Source: Corynebacterium sp. (GTDB lineage: Bacteria > Actinomycetota > Actinomycetes > Mycobacteriales > Mycobacteriaceae). Taken from it: a stretch of 49,182 nt of DNA. Made by a program: the position numbers and the translations under genes. The stretch covers positions 1-49,182 of the forward strand of contig NZ_JALAGU010000046.1 in assembly GCF_022712275.1 (NCBI RefSeq). The letters are read 5' to 3'. Every line of letters starts with the position of its first letter. The first letter of the stretch is position 1. Positions 8,752 through 17,696 of this stretch are shown here, piece by piece. The notes under the pieces were generated by a model, which was not told the origin of the DNA, searched no databases, and saw only the letters and a program-made list of their open reading frames with translations.

Positions 8752-9558
8752 ATGATCCTGAACTCCGTCTCCGTCGGTCCCCGCTCCGGCCGGACCGACG
8801 CCCCCGTCATCGTCCTCACCGGCTCCATCGGTTCCACCACCGACATGTGGTTGCCGCAGATGGACGCCCTGTCCGCCGACGCCCGCGTCATCGCCGTGGA
8901 CCACCCCGGTCACGGCGGTTCCCCGGTGCCCACCGGCGACACCGCGCGCTACACCGTCGCCGACATCGCCACTGACCTGCTCAAGACCCTCGACCGACTG
9001 GGGGTGGCGTCCTTCCACCTGGCCGGACTGTCCCTCGGCGGCGCGGTCGCCCAGCATCTCGCAGCCGGTCGGGCGAAGAACCGTGTCCTGTCCCTGACCC
9101 TGCTGTGCACCGCCCCGAAGTTCGGCGAGCCGCAGTCCTGGTTCGACCGGGCCGCCGGGGTCCGCGCGAACGGCACCGGCAGCCTCGCCGACGGCACCGT
9201 GGAGAAGTGGTTCACCGAAGGCTGGCGTAAGGCGCACCCGGCCTCCACTGAGGCGTACCGCCGGATGATCCGCAGCGTCAACGACGAGGGCTACGCCCTG
9301 TGCAGTGAGGCACTGGGCCGGTGGGACTTCGCCGACCGACTGCCACAGATCGCCGTGCCGACGCTCACCGTCGCCGGGTCCACCGACCCGTCCACTCCCC
9401 CGGAGATCCTGCAGTCCATCGCGGACGCCGTGCCCGAGGCCCGGGCAGAGGTCCTGGACCCCGGCGCCCACGTCCCCACCGTCGAACGTCCCGACGAGGT
9501 CACCCGACTGCTCGCCGAACACATCGGCATGGCCCTCGACGGAGTCCCCCTCGACTGA
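8752..9558 (+). CDS. pcaD: 3-oxoadipate enol-lactonase, copy 2
   Basis: 268 residues, the normal PcaD size. The nucleophile elbow is GLSLGG, the acid is in GSTDPSTPP and the histidine in DPGAHVPTVERP. It follows pcaF by 20 nt with ribosome site AAGGAAGAG, so it is the operon-bound and probably main lactonase. Many segments match the copy at 3336-4196 (LTLLCTAPKFG against LTLMCTAPSFG). It is followed by a strong bidirectional hairpin. Confidence 0.92.
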   Translation: MILNSVSVGPRSGRTDAPVIVLTGSIGSTTDMWLPQMDALSADARVIAVDHPGHGGSPVPTGDTARYTVADIATDLLKTLDRLGVASFHLAGLSLGGAVAQHLAAGRAKNRVLSLTLLCTAPKFGEPQSWFDRAAGVRANGTGSLADGTVEKWFTEGWRKAHPASTEAYRRMIRSVNDEGYALCSEALGRWDFADRLPQIAVPTLTVAGSTDPSTPPEILQSIADAVPEARAEVLDPGAHVPTVERPDEVTRLLAEHIGMALDGVPLD

Positions 9559-9599
9559 TCGGTCGGCGGGTCGGTCTCTCCCGTCGGCAGACCCACGCT

Positions 9600-9673
9600 C
9601 CGGACCCTCATGTCCGGAAGTAGTGCCGGGGAGTCGGTCTCATTGATTGAGACCGACTCCCCGGCACTACTTC
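9600..9673. terminator. Perfect 26-bp hairpin between convergent genes
   Basis: Arms 9617-9642 and 9648-9673 are exact reverse complements over 26 bp with a 5-nt loop TTGAT. A smaller stem CCGGAC/GTCCGG at 9600-9617 abuts it. It sits between the stops of pcaD and the transporter, as expected of a bidirectional terminator, but it is unusually long and has no U tract. Confidence 0.75.
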
Positions 9674-9706
9674 TGCACCCGAAGGATTCTGTACCCGACG
9701 GAGGGG

Positions 9707-11083
9707 TCAGCTCTGGCTGACCACCTTGTCCTGGCTGCTGTGGTTCAGGGTGCGGCTGGTGAAGAAGATCAGTGCACCGGCCAGACCGACAATGGCGAAG
9801 ACAAAGAAGCCCCAGGGGTAGGCCAGACCGGCGGAGACCAGGGTGCCGGAAACCAGCGGGCCGGCGATCGCGCCCAGGCGTCCGACACCGGAGGCGAAGC
9901 CCATGGCCGTCGCCCGGATCGAGGACGGGTGGTTCTCGGAGACGAAGGCGTAGACCAGCACCTGGGAGCTGAAGACGAAGACACCGGTGAGGAAGATGAC
10001 GGCGTAGATCACGATGAGCGGCATCTTCACCGCGAGCAGGGCGAGGAAGACCGCGCCCACGGTGAACCACAGCACCGAGGTCCTGCGCGGGGACCAGCGG
10101 TCAGCGACATGTCCGGCCAGGAACAGGCCGACGATGGCGCCGAGATTGAGCACCAGGAGGAAGCTCAGGGAGCTGCCGAGATCATAGTCGGCCTCGCGCA
10201 TGATCTGCGGCAGCCAGGTGTTCAGTCCGTAGACCAGCAGCAGGCCCATAAAGGAAGCACCCCAGATGGCGGCGGTGTTGCGGCGGAACGCCGGGGCGAG
10301 CAGAGCGCGGACGGTGTTGTGGTCAGTGGCTTCCTGACCGTGGGTGGCATCGATGGCGTCATCAGTGGCGAGGTCGTAGGTGGCGGCGATGCGGTCGGCC
10401 TCGGCGTCGCGGTCCACGGAACGCAGGAAGTGCGGCGACTCCGGCAGAGCCTTCAGCAGCACGACGCCGAGGATGAGGCCCGGCACGGCGCCGGCGATGA
10501 ACATGGCGTGCCAGCCGGCGGCGTCGATGAGGAACATGGCCAGCAGGGCGGTCGCGACGGCACCGATGTGGTAGCCGGTCATGACCGTGGTCGTAGCCGA
10601 TCCGGTCTTCCCCCGTCGGCTGAATTCGCCGACCATGGAAATCGCGGTGGGCAGCGCGCCACCGAGGAAGATGCCGGAGATGAACCGGAAGGCGGCGAAG
10701 AGGAAGACACCGACCGGCAGCGCGAGGAACAGGGTGAACAGCGAGAAGCCGAAGACGGAGAGCACGAGGACGCGGCGTCGGCCGATCTTGTCCGTCAAGG
10801 TGCCGATGGTGAGTCCACCGATCGCCAGGCCGACCAGACCGACGGTGGTGAGCATGGTGGCCTGTGAGCCGGTGAGCCCCAGGGCGGTGTCATCGAGCAT
10901 CGCCGGCAGCGCCGCGCCGAGAACGACGAGGTCGAAGCCGTCGAGCATGACGACGATCCAGCACAGGGCGATGACCCAGCCGGCACTGCGACGGGTGGGT
11001 CCACGCTGGACGGAACTGCGGGATGCGCCGCCGGTCGGGACCGTGGGGTCCTGGTTGTCCTGGTGGTCGGTTGTGAGTGTCAT
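9707..11083 (-). CDS. Aromatic acid:H+ symporter, MFS (AAHS family), copy 1
   Basis: About 458 residues with 12 predicted membrane helices. LDGFDLVVLGAALP in TM1 with the DGFD motif and DKIGRRR in the loop between TM2 and TM3 are signatures of AAHS transporters such as PcaK and BenK, which import 4-hydroxybenzoate, protocatechuate or benzoate. An AGGGA ribosome site lies 7 nt before ATG 11083; ATGs at 11089 and 11143 are in frame but fit less well. Its sequence is highly similar to the next transporter, especially in the last third. It has its own promoter and may have a different substrate or inducer. Confidence 0.9.
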   Translation of the reverse strand: MTLTTDHQDNQDPTVPTGGASRSSVQRGPTRRSAGWVIALCWIVVMLDGFDLVVLGAALPAMLDDTALGLTGSQATMLTTVGLVGLAIGGLTIGTLTDKIGRRRVLVLSVFGFSLFTLFLALPVGVFLFAAFRFISGIFLGGALPTAISMVGEFSRRGKTGSATTTVMTGYHIGAVATALLAMFLIDAAGWHAMFIAGAVPGLILGVVLLKALPESPHFLRSVDRDAEADRIAATYDLATDDAIDATHGQEATDHNTVRALLAPAFRRNTAAIWGASFMGLLLVYGLNTWLPQIMREADYDLGSSLSFLLVLNLGAIVGLFLAGHVADRWSPRRTSVLWFTVGAVFLALLAVKMPLIVIYAVIFLTGVFVFSSQVLVYAFVSENHPSSIRATAMGFASGVGRLGAIAGPLVSGTLVSAGLAYPWGFFVFAIVGLAGALIFFTSRTLNHSSQDKVVSQS

Positions 11084-11166
11084 CGTCATGTCCCTGTCTG
11101 TTCGGGGTGCCGCCGGCGGACTGTGTGAGTTCATCGACGACACGTCGGCAATGTGACGTGCACCTC

Positions 11167-11214
11167 ATGCTAGAAGGTGGTTCATGATGTGGAAACGTGT
11201 TCTCCTGATGAACA
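11167..11214 (-). promoter_or_regulatory. Promoter of transporter 1 with adjacent inverted repeat
   Basis: On the minus strand -35 TTTCCA (11195-11190) and -10 TAGCAT (11172-11167) are 17 nt apart. Directly upstream TGTTC (11198-11202) and GAACA (11210-11214) form an inverted repeat with 7-nt spacer, an activator-like position. It does not match the GTTCG-n5-CGAAC operator. The rest of 11215-11355 shows no gene. Confidence 0.45.
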
Positions 11215-11355
11215 TTCCCTGCAACATCAATCGCCGTGACCTGCACAGATCCACCACCACCCCACAAAGCAATGCAAAAAGGGGTGGCAACCGGGGGTAC
11301 TTGCGATGCTTTCCGTGCTGATGGCAGACGCTCCCGACCACCTGTCCATGACGAA

Positions 11356-11384
11356 ACCCCGGCCGGGGTATTCCCGACCGGGGT
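11356..11384 (-). terminator. Hairpin terminator after transporter 2
   Basis: ACCCCGG (11356-11362) pairs with CCGGGGT (11378-11384), and the minus strand continues into TTTCGT. It lies 22 nt beyond the stop of the transporter at 11406. Confidence 0.65.
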
Positions 11385-11405
11385 CATCTGACGCAGAGCG
11401 ACGGA

Positions 11406-12749
11406 CTAGCGCTCGTTCAGCGTCCGACTGAAGGAGAAGATCACCGCACCCGCCAGACCCACCGCGGCGAAGGCGAAGAAGCCCCAGGGGTAGGCCACCC
11501 CGGCTGAGGAGAGCGTCCCGCCGAGGATCGGGCCGGTGATCGCACCGAGGCGTCCGATACCGGCGGAGAAGCCCATCGCGGTGGCACGCACCGACGCCGG
11601 GTGATTCTCACCGGTGAAGGCGTAGACCAGCACCTGGGAGCTGAAGACGAAGACACCGGTGAGGAACAGGGCGACGTAGATGGCGACGAGCGGCATCCGC
11701 ACGGCGAGCAGGGCGAGGAACACCGCAGAGGCCACGAACCACAGTACCGAGGTCTTCCGTGGAGACCAGCGGTCGGAGACCGCACCGGCGAGGACCAGGC
11801 CGACGACCGCACCGACGTTCGCGACGAGCAGGAAGCTCAGGGAGCTGCCGAGGTCGTAGTCGGCCTCGCGCATGATCTGCGGCAGCCAGGTGTTCAGTCC
11901 GTAGACCAGCAGCAGGCCCATGAAGGAGGTGCCCCAGATCGCCAGGGAGTTGCGACGGAAGGCCGGCGACAGCAGCGTGGCGACCGCGTTGTGCCCGGTG
12001 GCCTCCTCACCGAGGGTGGCGTCGATGGCGTCCCCGGTAGACAGGCCGTAGGACTCCGCGATCCGGTCAGCCTCGTCAGTCCGACCGACGAGACGCAGGT
12101 AGTGCGGGGATTCCGGCAGGAAGTACCACAGGACTGCCGCGAGAACGATGCCCGGGACCGCACCGGCGATGAACATGGCGTGCCAGCCGGCGGCATCGAT
12201 GAGGAACATGGCGAGCAGCGCGGTGAGCACAGCACCGACGTGGTAGCCGGTCATCACCGTGGTGGATGCCGAGCCCGCCTTACCGTGCGGCCGGAACTCG
12301 GTGACCAGGGAGATCGCGGTGGGCAGGGCCCCGCCGAGAGCGACACCGCCGAGAAAGCGCAGGACAGCGAAACCGGCGACCCCTATCGGAACCCCGAGAC
12401 CGAGGGTGAAGACGGAGAACCCGAGGACCGAGAGGGTCAGGACGCGACGCCGGCCGAGCCGGTCGGTCAGCGCGCCGATAGTCAGTGCGCCGATGGTCAT
12501 TCCAACCAGACCGATGGTGGTGATCATCGTGGCCTGAGACCCGCTGAGGGACCAGTCGGTGTCGTCGAGCATCGACGGGACGGTCGTGCCGAGCACCACG
12601 AGGTCGAACCCGTCGAGCAGGACAGCCAGCCAGCACAGGACGACGACGCCGACGGTGCTGCGTCGACGGACGGTACCGTCCCTGCCTGCCCCGCCGGAAC
12701 GGCCGGACGGTGCAGCGTCCCGCGCATCACGTTGAGTCGCCGTTGACAT
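11406..12749 (-). CDS. Aromatic acid:H+ symporter, MFS (AAHS family), copy 2
   Basis: 447 residues and 12 membrane helices, with LDGFDLVVLGTTVP and DRLGRRR as in PcaK-type carriers. Long stretches such as GLNTWLPQIMREADYDLGSS are identical to the first copy, so the pair is a tandem duplication. ATG 12749 has a good GGAGAAG ribosome site; the open frame beyond it is non-coding. A GTTCG-CATAA-CGAAC palindrome lies 109 nt upstream, so this copy is the likelier member of the PcaR regulon. Substrate is probably 4-hydroxybenzoate, protocatechuate or a phenylpropanoid. Confidence 0.9.
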   Translation of the reverse strand: MSTATQRDARDAAPSGRSGGAGRDGTVRRRSTVGVVVLCWLAVLLDGFDLVVLGTTVPSMLDDTDWSLSGSQATMITTIGLVGMTIGALTIGALTDRLGRRRVLTLSVLGFSVFTLGLGVPIGVAGFAVLRFLGGVALGGALPTAISLVTEFRPHGKAGSASTTVMTGYHVGAVLTALLAMFLIDAAGWHAMFIAGAVPGIVLAAVLWYFLPESPHYLRLVGRTDEADRIAESYGLSTGDAIDATLGEEATGHNAVATLLSPAFRRNSLAIWGTSFMGLLLVYGLNTWLPQIMREADYDLGSSLSFLLVANVGAVVGLVLAGAVSDRWSPRKTSVLWFVASAVFLALLAVRMPLVAIYVALFLTGVFVFSSQVLVYAFTGENHPASVRATAMGFSAGIGRLGAITGPILGGTLSSAGVAYPWGFFAFAAVGLAGAVIFSFSRTLNER

Positions 12750-12857
12750 GGTCTTCTCCTCTCGCGGAGGGATCCGGTGGACTGTGAAGCAGCGCACGGC
12801 ATCCCGGTGATGTGTTGCATGGAACACCGTAACCGGGCGTTCACTGTGCGCAAATGG

Positions 12858-12872
12858 GTTCGCATAACGAAC
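12858..12872. promoter_or_regulatory. Proposed PcaR operator before transporter 2
   Basis: Perfect palindrome GTTCG-CATAA-CGAAC, the same 15-bp pattern found before pcaI and pcaH. It is 109 nt from the transporter start. Confidence 0.6.
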
Positions 12873-12909
12873 GACTTCGCCCCGTTGATTCACCTTCGAC
12901 CAGCGAAGA

Positions 12910-12951
12910 AAACCACCCCCGCCACCATGTCCATGGCGACGGGGGTGGTTT
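12910..12951 (-). terminator. Hairpin terminator of the CoA-ligase operon
   Basis: AAACCACCCCCG (12910-12921) pairs exactly over 12 bp with CGGGGGTGGTTT (12940-12951). It is downstream of the amidohydrolase stop on the minus strand, and the transcript continues into TTTCTTCG. Confidence 0.75.
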
Positions 12952-12964
12952 CCAGGGGTGACTG

Positions 12965-12994
12965 TGCCGACGACTGCCGACGACTGCCGACGAC
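12965..12994. repeat. Three 10-bp tandem repeats TGCCGACGAC
   Basis: Three exact units end just before the amidohydrolase stop at 13001, with a partial fourth (CGCCG). They are non-coding and lie between the stop and the terminator hairpin. Confidence 0.8.
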
Positions 12995-13000
12995 CGCCGC

Positions 13001-13894
13001 CTACAGACCCAGAACCTTCACCGCGTTGTCCTTCATGATCAGCGGGATGGCCTCCTCGCGGATCCCGAGCTTGTCGAAGTCGTCGATCCACCGGTCCGGT
13101 GTGATCAGCGGGAAGTCGGAGCCGAACAGGGTCTTCTCGCGCAGCACCGTCCCGATGACCCGGGTCAGCTGCGGTGGGAAGTACGTCGGCGACCACCCGG
13201 ACAGGTCGATGTACACGTTCGCCTTGTGCGTGGCGATGGAGATCGAACTGTCGACCCACGGCACCGAAGGATGCGCGAGGATCATCGTGAGGTCCGGGAA
13301 GTCCGCGGCGACGTCATCGAGCAGCATCGGATCGGAGTAGCGCAGCTTGATGCCGCGTCCACCCGGCAGTCCGGCACCGATGCCGGTCTGACCGGTGTGG
13401 AACAGGCACACCAGCCCCTCCTCCGTCGCTGCCTCGTACAGCGGGTAGCAGGTCCGGCCACTGGGGTCGAACCCCTGCAGACTGGGGTGGAACTTCAGGC
13501 CGCGGACGCCGTAGTCCCGCGCCAGCGTCCGGATCTTCGCCACCGCCTCCCTGGGCTGCAGCGGGTCGACGGAGCCGAACGGAATGAGCACGTCATTGTT
13601 CTCGGCGCACTGCTCGGCGATCTCCTCGCTGGAGACACCTTCGTGCCCGCCGAGTGCGGTGGTGGCGTCCACGGTGAAGACCACCGCAGCCATGTTCCGT
13701 TCCCGGTAGTGGGACGCCAGGTCGGAGACCGTCGGGGTGCGCGGGACCGGGGCGCGGAAGTAGTCGGCGGAGGCGTCGAGCAGTTCCTGGTCCAGGGAGG
13801 TGTGGCAGCGCTCTCCATGACCGTCCGCCTCGACGTGGGTGTGCACGTCGAGTGCGACAATCTTCTCGGTGTCGATGGCCGGGGTGTACGTCAT
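13001..13894 (-). CDS. Amidohydrolase-2 family metal-dependent hydrolase or decarboxylase
   Basis: 297 residues with a TIM-barrel outline of the ACMSD/amidohydrolase-2 family. Putative metal ligands are DVHTH near residue 16, FHTGQTG near 165, LAHPS near 203 and GSDFPL near 265. Family members decarboxylate or hydrolyse aromatic and oxo acids. It is last in a five-gene operon with a CoA ligase, hydratase and dehydrogenase, so cleavage of a beta-keto intermediate or removal of a side-chain piece is plausible; that is an inference. A ribosome site AGAGGAAG precedes the ATG. Confidence 0.8.
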   Translation of the reverse strand: MTYTPAIDTEKIVALDVHTHVEADGHGERCHTSLDQELLDASADYFRAPVPRTPTVSDLASHYRERNMAAVVFTVDATTALGGHEGVSSEEIAEQCAENNDVLIPFGSVDPLQPREAVAKIRTLARDYGVRGLKFHPSLQGFDPSGRTCYPLYEAATEEGLVCLFHTGQTGIGAGLPGGRGIKLRYSDPMLLDDVAADFPDLTMILAHPSVPWVDSSISIATHKANVYIDLSGWSPTYFPPQLTRVIGTVLREKTLFGSDFPLITPDRWIDDFDKLGIREEAIPLIMKDNAVKVLGL

Positions 13895-13914
13895 CTTCGT
13901 GTCTTCCTCTGTCG

Positions 13915-14859
13915 TTATCGGAGATCGGGGAATTCGGCCTTGAGCGCGAGCAGGCGGACGAGCATCTCGTCGCGCTGCTCCGCCATGGCTGCGGGGTCAC
14001 GGCCGTCGAGTTCAGCGTCTACCCCGGCGACCAGGGTGTCGGTGAGCCCGTCATCGAGGTGCACTTTCTGCAGGTCGTGCATCCACACCTCCTGCGGCGG
14101 GCCGAGGTGTTCGAGCAGGTGACGCATTCCGCCGGGACCACCCGACAGGTGCTGCAGTGCCAGGGGCCCGAGCACCGACCAGCGCAGGCCGGGGCCGTAG
14201 GCGATGGCGGTGTCGATGTCCGCCACACTCGCCACCCCACGCTGCACCAGGGAGTAGGCCTCCTGCCACAGAGCGGCCTGCAGCCGGTTGGTGACGTGGC
14301 CGGGCAGTTCGGCGCGCACGAGGATCGGCTTCTTGCCGACCTCCCGGTAGAAGGCGAGGCCGCGGTCGACGGCGTCGGCCGGGGTGTCACGTCCGGGCAC
14401 GAGTTCCACCAGCGGCACGAGGTGTGCGGGATTGAACGGGTGGCCGACGACGATCCGCCCGGGGTGGGCCGTGGCAGACGCTGCGAGGGACGACGGCCCG
14501 AACCCGGAGGTGGAGCTGGCGATGAGTGCCTCGGCCGGGGCCGCGGCGTCGATCTGGGCGAGCAGGTCCTGCTTGAGGTCGAGGCGCTCGGGGCCGGACT
14601 CCTGGATGAAGGACGCCCCGGCCACCGCGTCGGCCAGGGTCTCCGCGAAGCGCAGGACGCCGCGGGGCGGCGTCTCCACGGTCCCGTCCCGCAGCCGGTC
14701 GGTGACGGCGAGGTTCTTCGCGATCTGGTCGTGCAGCCGCTCCTCGGCTCCCTCGGCGGGGTCCCAGGCGGTGACGTCATAACCGGCGGTGAGGAATGCC
14801 GAGGCCCATGCCGCACCGATGACGCCGGTGCCGATCACGGCGGTGTTCATCGCGCTCAT
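13915..14859 (-). CDS. 3-hydroxyacyl-CoA dehydrogenase family protein
   Basis: 314 residues. The Rossmann motif GTGVIGAAWA opens the protein, and GHPFNPAHLVPLVELVPG carries the His and Glu of the catalytic pair. It is the short single-domain form, like L-carnitine dehydrogenase, lambda-crystallin or L-gulonate dehydrogenase rather than a full FadB. It would oxidise a 3-hydroxy acid or 3-hydroxyacyl-CoA with NAD. ATG 14859 overlaps the stop of the acetoacetyl-CoA synthetase gene by 4 nt and has AGGAGG upstream. Confidence 0.82.
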   Translation of the reverse strand: MSAMNTAVIGTGVIGAAWASAFLTAGYDVTAWDPAEGAEERLHDQIAKNLAVTDRLRDGTVETPPRGVLRFAETLADAVAGASFIQESGPERLDLKQDLLAQIDAAAPAEALIASSTSGFGPSSLAASATAHPGRIVVGHPFNPAHLVPLVELVPGRDTPADAVDRGLAFYREVGKKPILVRAELPGHVTNRLQAALWQEAYSLVQRGVASVADIDTAIAYGPGLRWSVLGPLALQHLSGGPGGMRHLLEHLGPPQEVWMHDLQKVHLDDGLTDTLVAGVDAELDGRDPAAMAEQRDEMLVRLLALKAEFPDLR

Positions 14860-16859
14860 GCGTCAACCTCCTGTGACGCCGCAGCGTAGGCGACGATGTC
14901 GTCGAGGGAGTGCGGCTCGGCCAGCGAACCCGGCGTCACCACGGACGCGGGGTCTGCGCCCTGCACGATGCGCTTGACCGGCACTTCGAGCTTCTTGCCG
15001 GTGCGGCCCAGCGGGACCGCGGAAATGCCGACGACCTGGTCGGGGATGTGACGCGGGGACAGTTCAGTGCGCAGTTCGGTGCGGATCGTGGCGACCATCG
15101 CGTCATCGAGCTCCACACCGTCGTCAGTTTGGACGAACAGCACCAGCTTCCCCATGCCACCGTCCGGATCCTCCAGGTGGATGACCAGGCAGTCCTTCAC
15201 CCCGGGCAGCGCGTCCACCACGGTGTAGAAGTCGGCGGTGCCCAGGCGGACACCACCACGGTTGAGGGTCGCGTCCGAGCGTCCGGTGACGACGACGCCG
15301 CCGGCGGAGTCGAAACGGGCCCAGTCGCCGTGACGCCACACGCCGGGGAACTTGTCGAAGTAGGCGTCCCGGTAGCGCTGCTCACCGTCGGCGCCCCAGA
15401 AGGTCACCGGCATCGACGGCACGGGCTCGGTGATGACCAGCTCACCGGTCTCGTCGAAGACTTCATTGCCGTCACTGTCGAAGGCCTTGGCGGCGAAGCC
15501 GAGGCTGGCCGAGGACATCTCACCGCCGTAGACCGGGGTCAGCGGGGTGGCGTGGAGGATGCCGGTGCACACGTCGGTGCCGCCGCAGCCCACATTGAGC
15601 AGGACGCCGTGACCGAAGGTGTCCACGACCCACCCGTAACCGGCGGCGGGCAGCGGCGCGCCGGCCGAGCAGATCTCCTTGACGGTGGAGAGGTCGAGTT
15701 CGGACGCCGGATCGAAGCCGGACTTCACCGCGGCCATGATCCCGCCGGGCGCCATACCGAAGACGGTGGCGCGGGTGCGCTCGGCGACGCGCCAGAGTTC
15801 GCGGTCGTCGGGGAAGTTCGGGTTGCCGTCGATCATGACGATGGCGGAACCGAGGACCAGCGCACCGACCAGGGTGTTCCACATCATCCACGCGGTGGTG
15901 GAGAACCAGCAGAAGACGTCGTCCGGGCCGAGGTCGAGCTGCAGCCCGGAGCACTTGAGGGTCTCCAGGAGGATGCCGCCGTGGCCGTGGACGATGGCCT
16001 TAGGCTTACCGGTGGTGCCGGAGGAGAAGAGGATGACCAGCGGCTCGTCGAAGGGAACGGCGGCGAAGGTGAGGGGCGTGTCTCCGGAGGAACCGGCGCC
16101 GAGGTCGGTGTAGTCGGAGACGGTGAGGTGGTCGGAGAACCGGTCCCGCAGGTCGGAGCGCAGCGAGAAGTCACCGTAGGTCACCGGGACGACGGCCTGA
16201 AGGGCCGGCAGGGCGTCAACGACCTCGGCGACCTCGTCGTCGCGGACGATGTCCTTGGTGCCGTAGCGGTACCCGGCGACGGCGAAGAGGACCTTCGGCT
16301 CGACCTGGGAGAACCGGTCGACCACGCTGCGGGTGCCGAACTCGGGGGCGCAGGCCGCCCAGATCGCACCCAGGCTGGCGGTGGCGAGGAAGGCGACGAG
16401 CGCTTCGGGCTGGTTAGGCAGGTAGCCGACGACCCGGTCGCCGCGTCCTACCCCGAGGTCCTTCAGCCCTGCGGCGACGCGGGCGACCTCGGCGCGCAGT
16501 TCACCGAAGGTGAGGGTGAACTCGTCGCGGGACTGGGAGACGGCGGTGACGGCGACCCGGTCGACCTGCTCCGCGGTGCCTAGGGAGTGCTCGGCGTAGT
16601 TGAGGGTCGCACCGGGGAACCAGTTCGCGTGCGGCATGGCACGGGACTCGAGGACGGCGGTGTACGGGCTGTGCGCCTGGATACCGAACCAGTCCCAGAC
16701 GGACTCCCAGAAGTCCTCGATCTCGGTGACCGACCAGGCGTAGAGGTCGTCCCAGCCGGTGAAGTTGTGGCCCCGTTCGGCGTTGAGCCAGGTCAGGTAG
16801 TGGCCGATGCGGCTGGTGGAGACGGCATCGGCGGGGACGTCGCGGAGGATCTGTGCCAT
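14856..16859 (-). CDS. aacS: Acetoacetyl-CoA synthetase-type acyl-CoA ligase
   Basis: 667 residues, the size of AacS (about 650). The N-terminal NFTGWDDLYAWSVTEIEDFWES region and LNYAEHSL are typical of the acetyl/acetoacetyl-CoA synthetase branch. The AMP-binding core has SSGTTGKPK and the C-terminal domain GRTGKKLEVP with the catalytic Lys. It makes acetoacetyl-CoA from acetoacetate and ATP, or activates another 3-oxo acid. The start is ATG 16859, 2 nt from the stop of the upstream hydratase; the longer frame to 17387 is antisense-like and GC-skewed. Confidence 0.88.
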   Translation of the reverse strand: MAQILRDVPADAVSTSRIGHYLTWLNAERGHNFTGWDDLYAWSVTEIEDFWESVWDWFGIQAHSPYTAVLESRAMPHANWFPGATLNYAEHSLGTAEQVDRVAVTAVSQSRDEFTLTFGELRAEVARVAAGLKDLGVGRGDRVVGYLPNQPEALVAFLATASLGAIWAACAPEFGTRSVVDRFSQVEPKVLFAVAGYRYGTKDIVRDDEVAEVVDALPALQAVVPVTYGDFSLRSDLRDRFSDHLTVSDYTDLGAGSSGDTPLTFAAVPFDEPLVILFSSGTTGKPKAIVHGHGGILLETLKCSGLQLDLGPDDVFCWFSTTAWMMWNTLVGALVLGSAIVMIDGNPNFPDDRELWRVAERTRATVFGMAPGGIMAAVKSGFDPASELDLSTVKEICSAGAPLPAAGYGWVVDTFGHGVLLNVGCGGTDVCTGILHATPLTPVYGGEMSSASLGFAAKAFDSDGNEVFDETGELVITEPVPSMPVTFWGADGEQRYRDAYFDKFPGVWRHGDWARFDSAGGVVVTGRSDATLNRGGVRLGTADFYTVVDALPGVKDCLVIHLEDPDGGMGKLVLFVQTDDGVELDDAMVATIRTELRTELSPRHIPDQVVGISAVPLGRTGKKLEVPVKRIVQGADPASVVTPGSLAEPHSLDDIVAYAAASQEVDA

Positions 16860-16861
16860 GG

Positions 16862-17671
16862 CTAGTTCCTCACCTTCGGGCCGGAGCCGGAGAGGAAGTC
16901 CTGCATCCGCTCCTTGGCCTCGGCGGACGACTGCGCAACGGCGGCCATGAGGGATTCGAGCATGTATCCCTCGTCCTTGCCGGACTCGACGATCCGGGGC
17001 AGCGCCTGGGTCACCGCGTAGTTGGTGACCGGGGAGTTCTCGGCGATCCGCTCGGCGAGTGCGCGGGCCTTCTCCACCCCCTCGCCCTCGGCGACGAGGT
17101 AGTTCGCCAGGCCGACACGCTCGCCTTCCTCGGCGTCGAGGACGCGGCCGGTGAGCATCATGTCCTGCATCCGGTTCACCCCGATCAGCCGAGGGACGCG
17201 GACCGAGGCGCCACCGCCGACGAACAGGCCACGGCTGCCCTCGGGCAGGGCGAAGAAGGTGGTCGAGTCTGCGACGCGTAGGTGGGCGGCGGTGGCCAGC
17301 TCCAGGCCACCGCCGACGACGGCACCGGTGAGCACGACGACGACGGGGACGGCGGACTCGGCTATCTGGTTCATCGCGGCGTGCCACATCCGGGAGTGGT
17401 GGAGCCCGCCCACAGCGTCCCGCTCGGAGAGTTCGGACAGGTCCAGGCCGGCGCAGAAGTGCGGGCCGGCCGCTGTGAGCACGACGGCCTTCACGTCCGG
17501 GTGCCCGGTGGGAAGGGTGCGGAAGAACTCGCCGAGGGCGAGGACGGTGCCGTCGTCGAGGGCGTTGCGCTTCTCAGGGCGGTTGAGGGTGAGCGTGGCG
17601 ACGGTGCCGTCGACGGTGAGCTCGAGGGTCTCCGGCAGGGGGCCGGACGGCAGGGGCGTGACCGTGGTCAT
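16862..17671 (-). CDS. Enoyl-CoA hydratase (crotonase family)
   Basis: 269 residues. Crotonase features are NRPEKRNALD, the oxyanion loop HFCAGLDLSEL, GGGLELA with the first catalytic Glu and ALPEGSRGLFVGGGA with the second. It would hydrate an enoyl-CoA, and some relatives also cleave feruloyl-CoA to vanillin. An AGGAGAAAC site precedes ATG 17671. It lies between the CoA ligase and aacS in one operon. Confidence 0.88.
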   Translation of the reverse strand: MTTVTPLPSGPLPETLELTVDGTVATLTLNRPEKRNALDDGTVLALGEFFRTLPTGHPDVKAVVLTAAGPHFCAGLDLSELSERDAVGGLHHSRMWHAAMNQIAESAVPVVVVLTGAVVGGGLELATAAHLRVADSTTFFALPEGSRGLFVGGGASVRVPRLIGVNRMQDMMLTGRVLDAEEGERVGLANYLVAEGEGVEKARALAERIAENSPVTNYAVTQALPRIVESGKDEGYMLESLMAAVAQSSAEAKERMQDFLSGSGPKVRN

Positions 17672-17696
17672 GGGGTTTCTCCTGTGGTTCTGTCGG

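Noticed and set aside
16862..17387. N-terminal extension of the acetoacetyl-CoA synthetase
   Set aside because: This part is a shadow of the enoyl-CoA hydratase; the family begins at MAQILRDVP.
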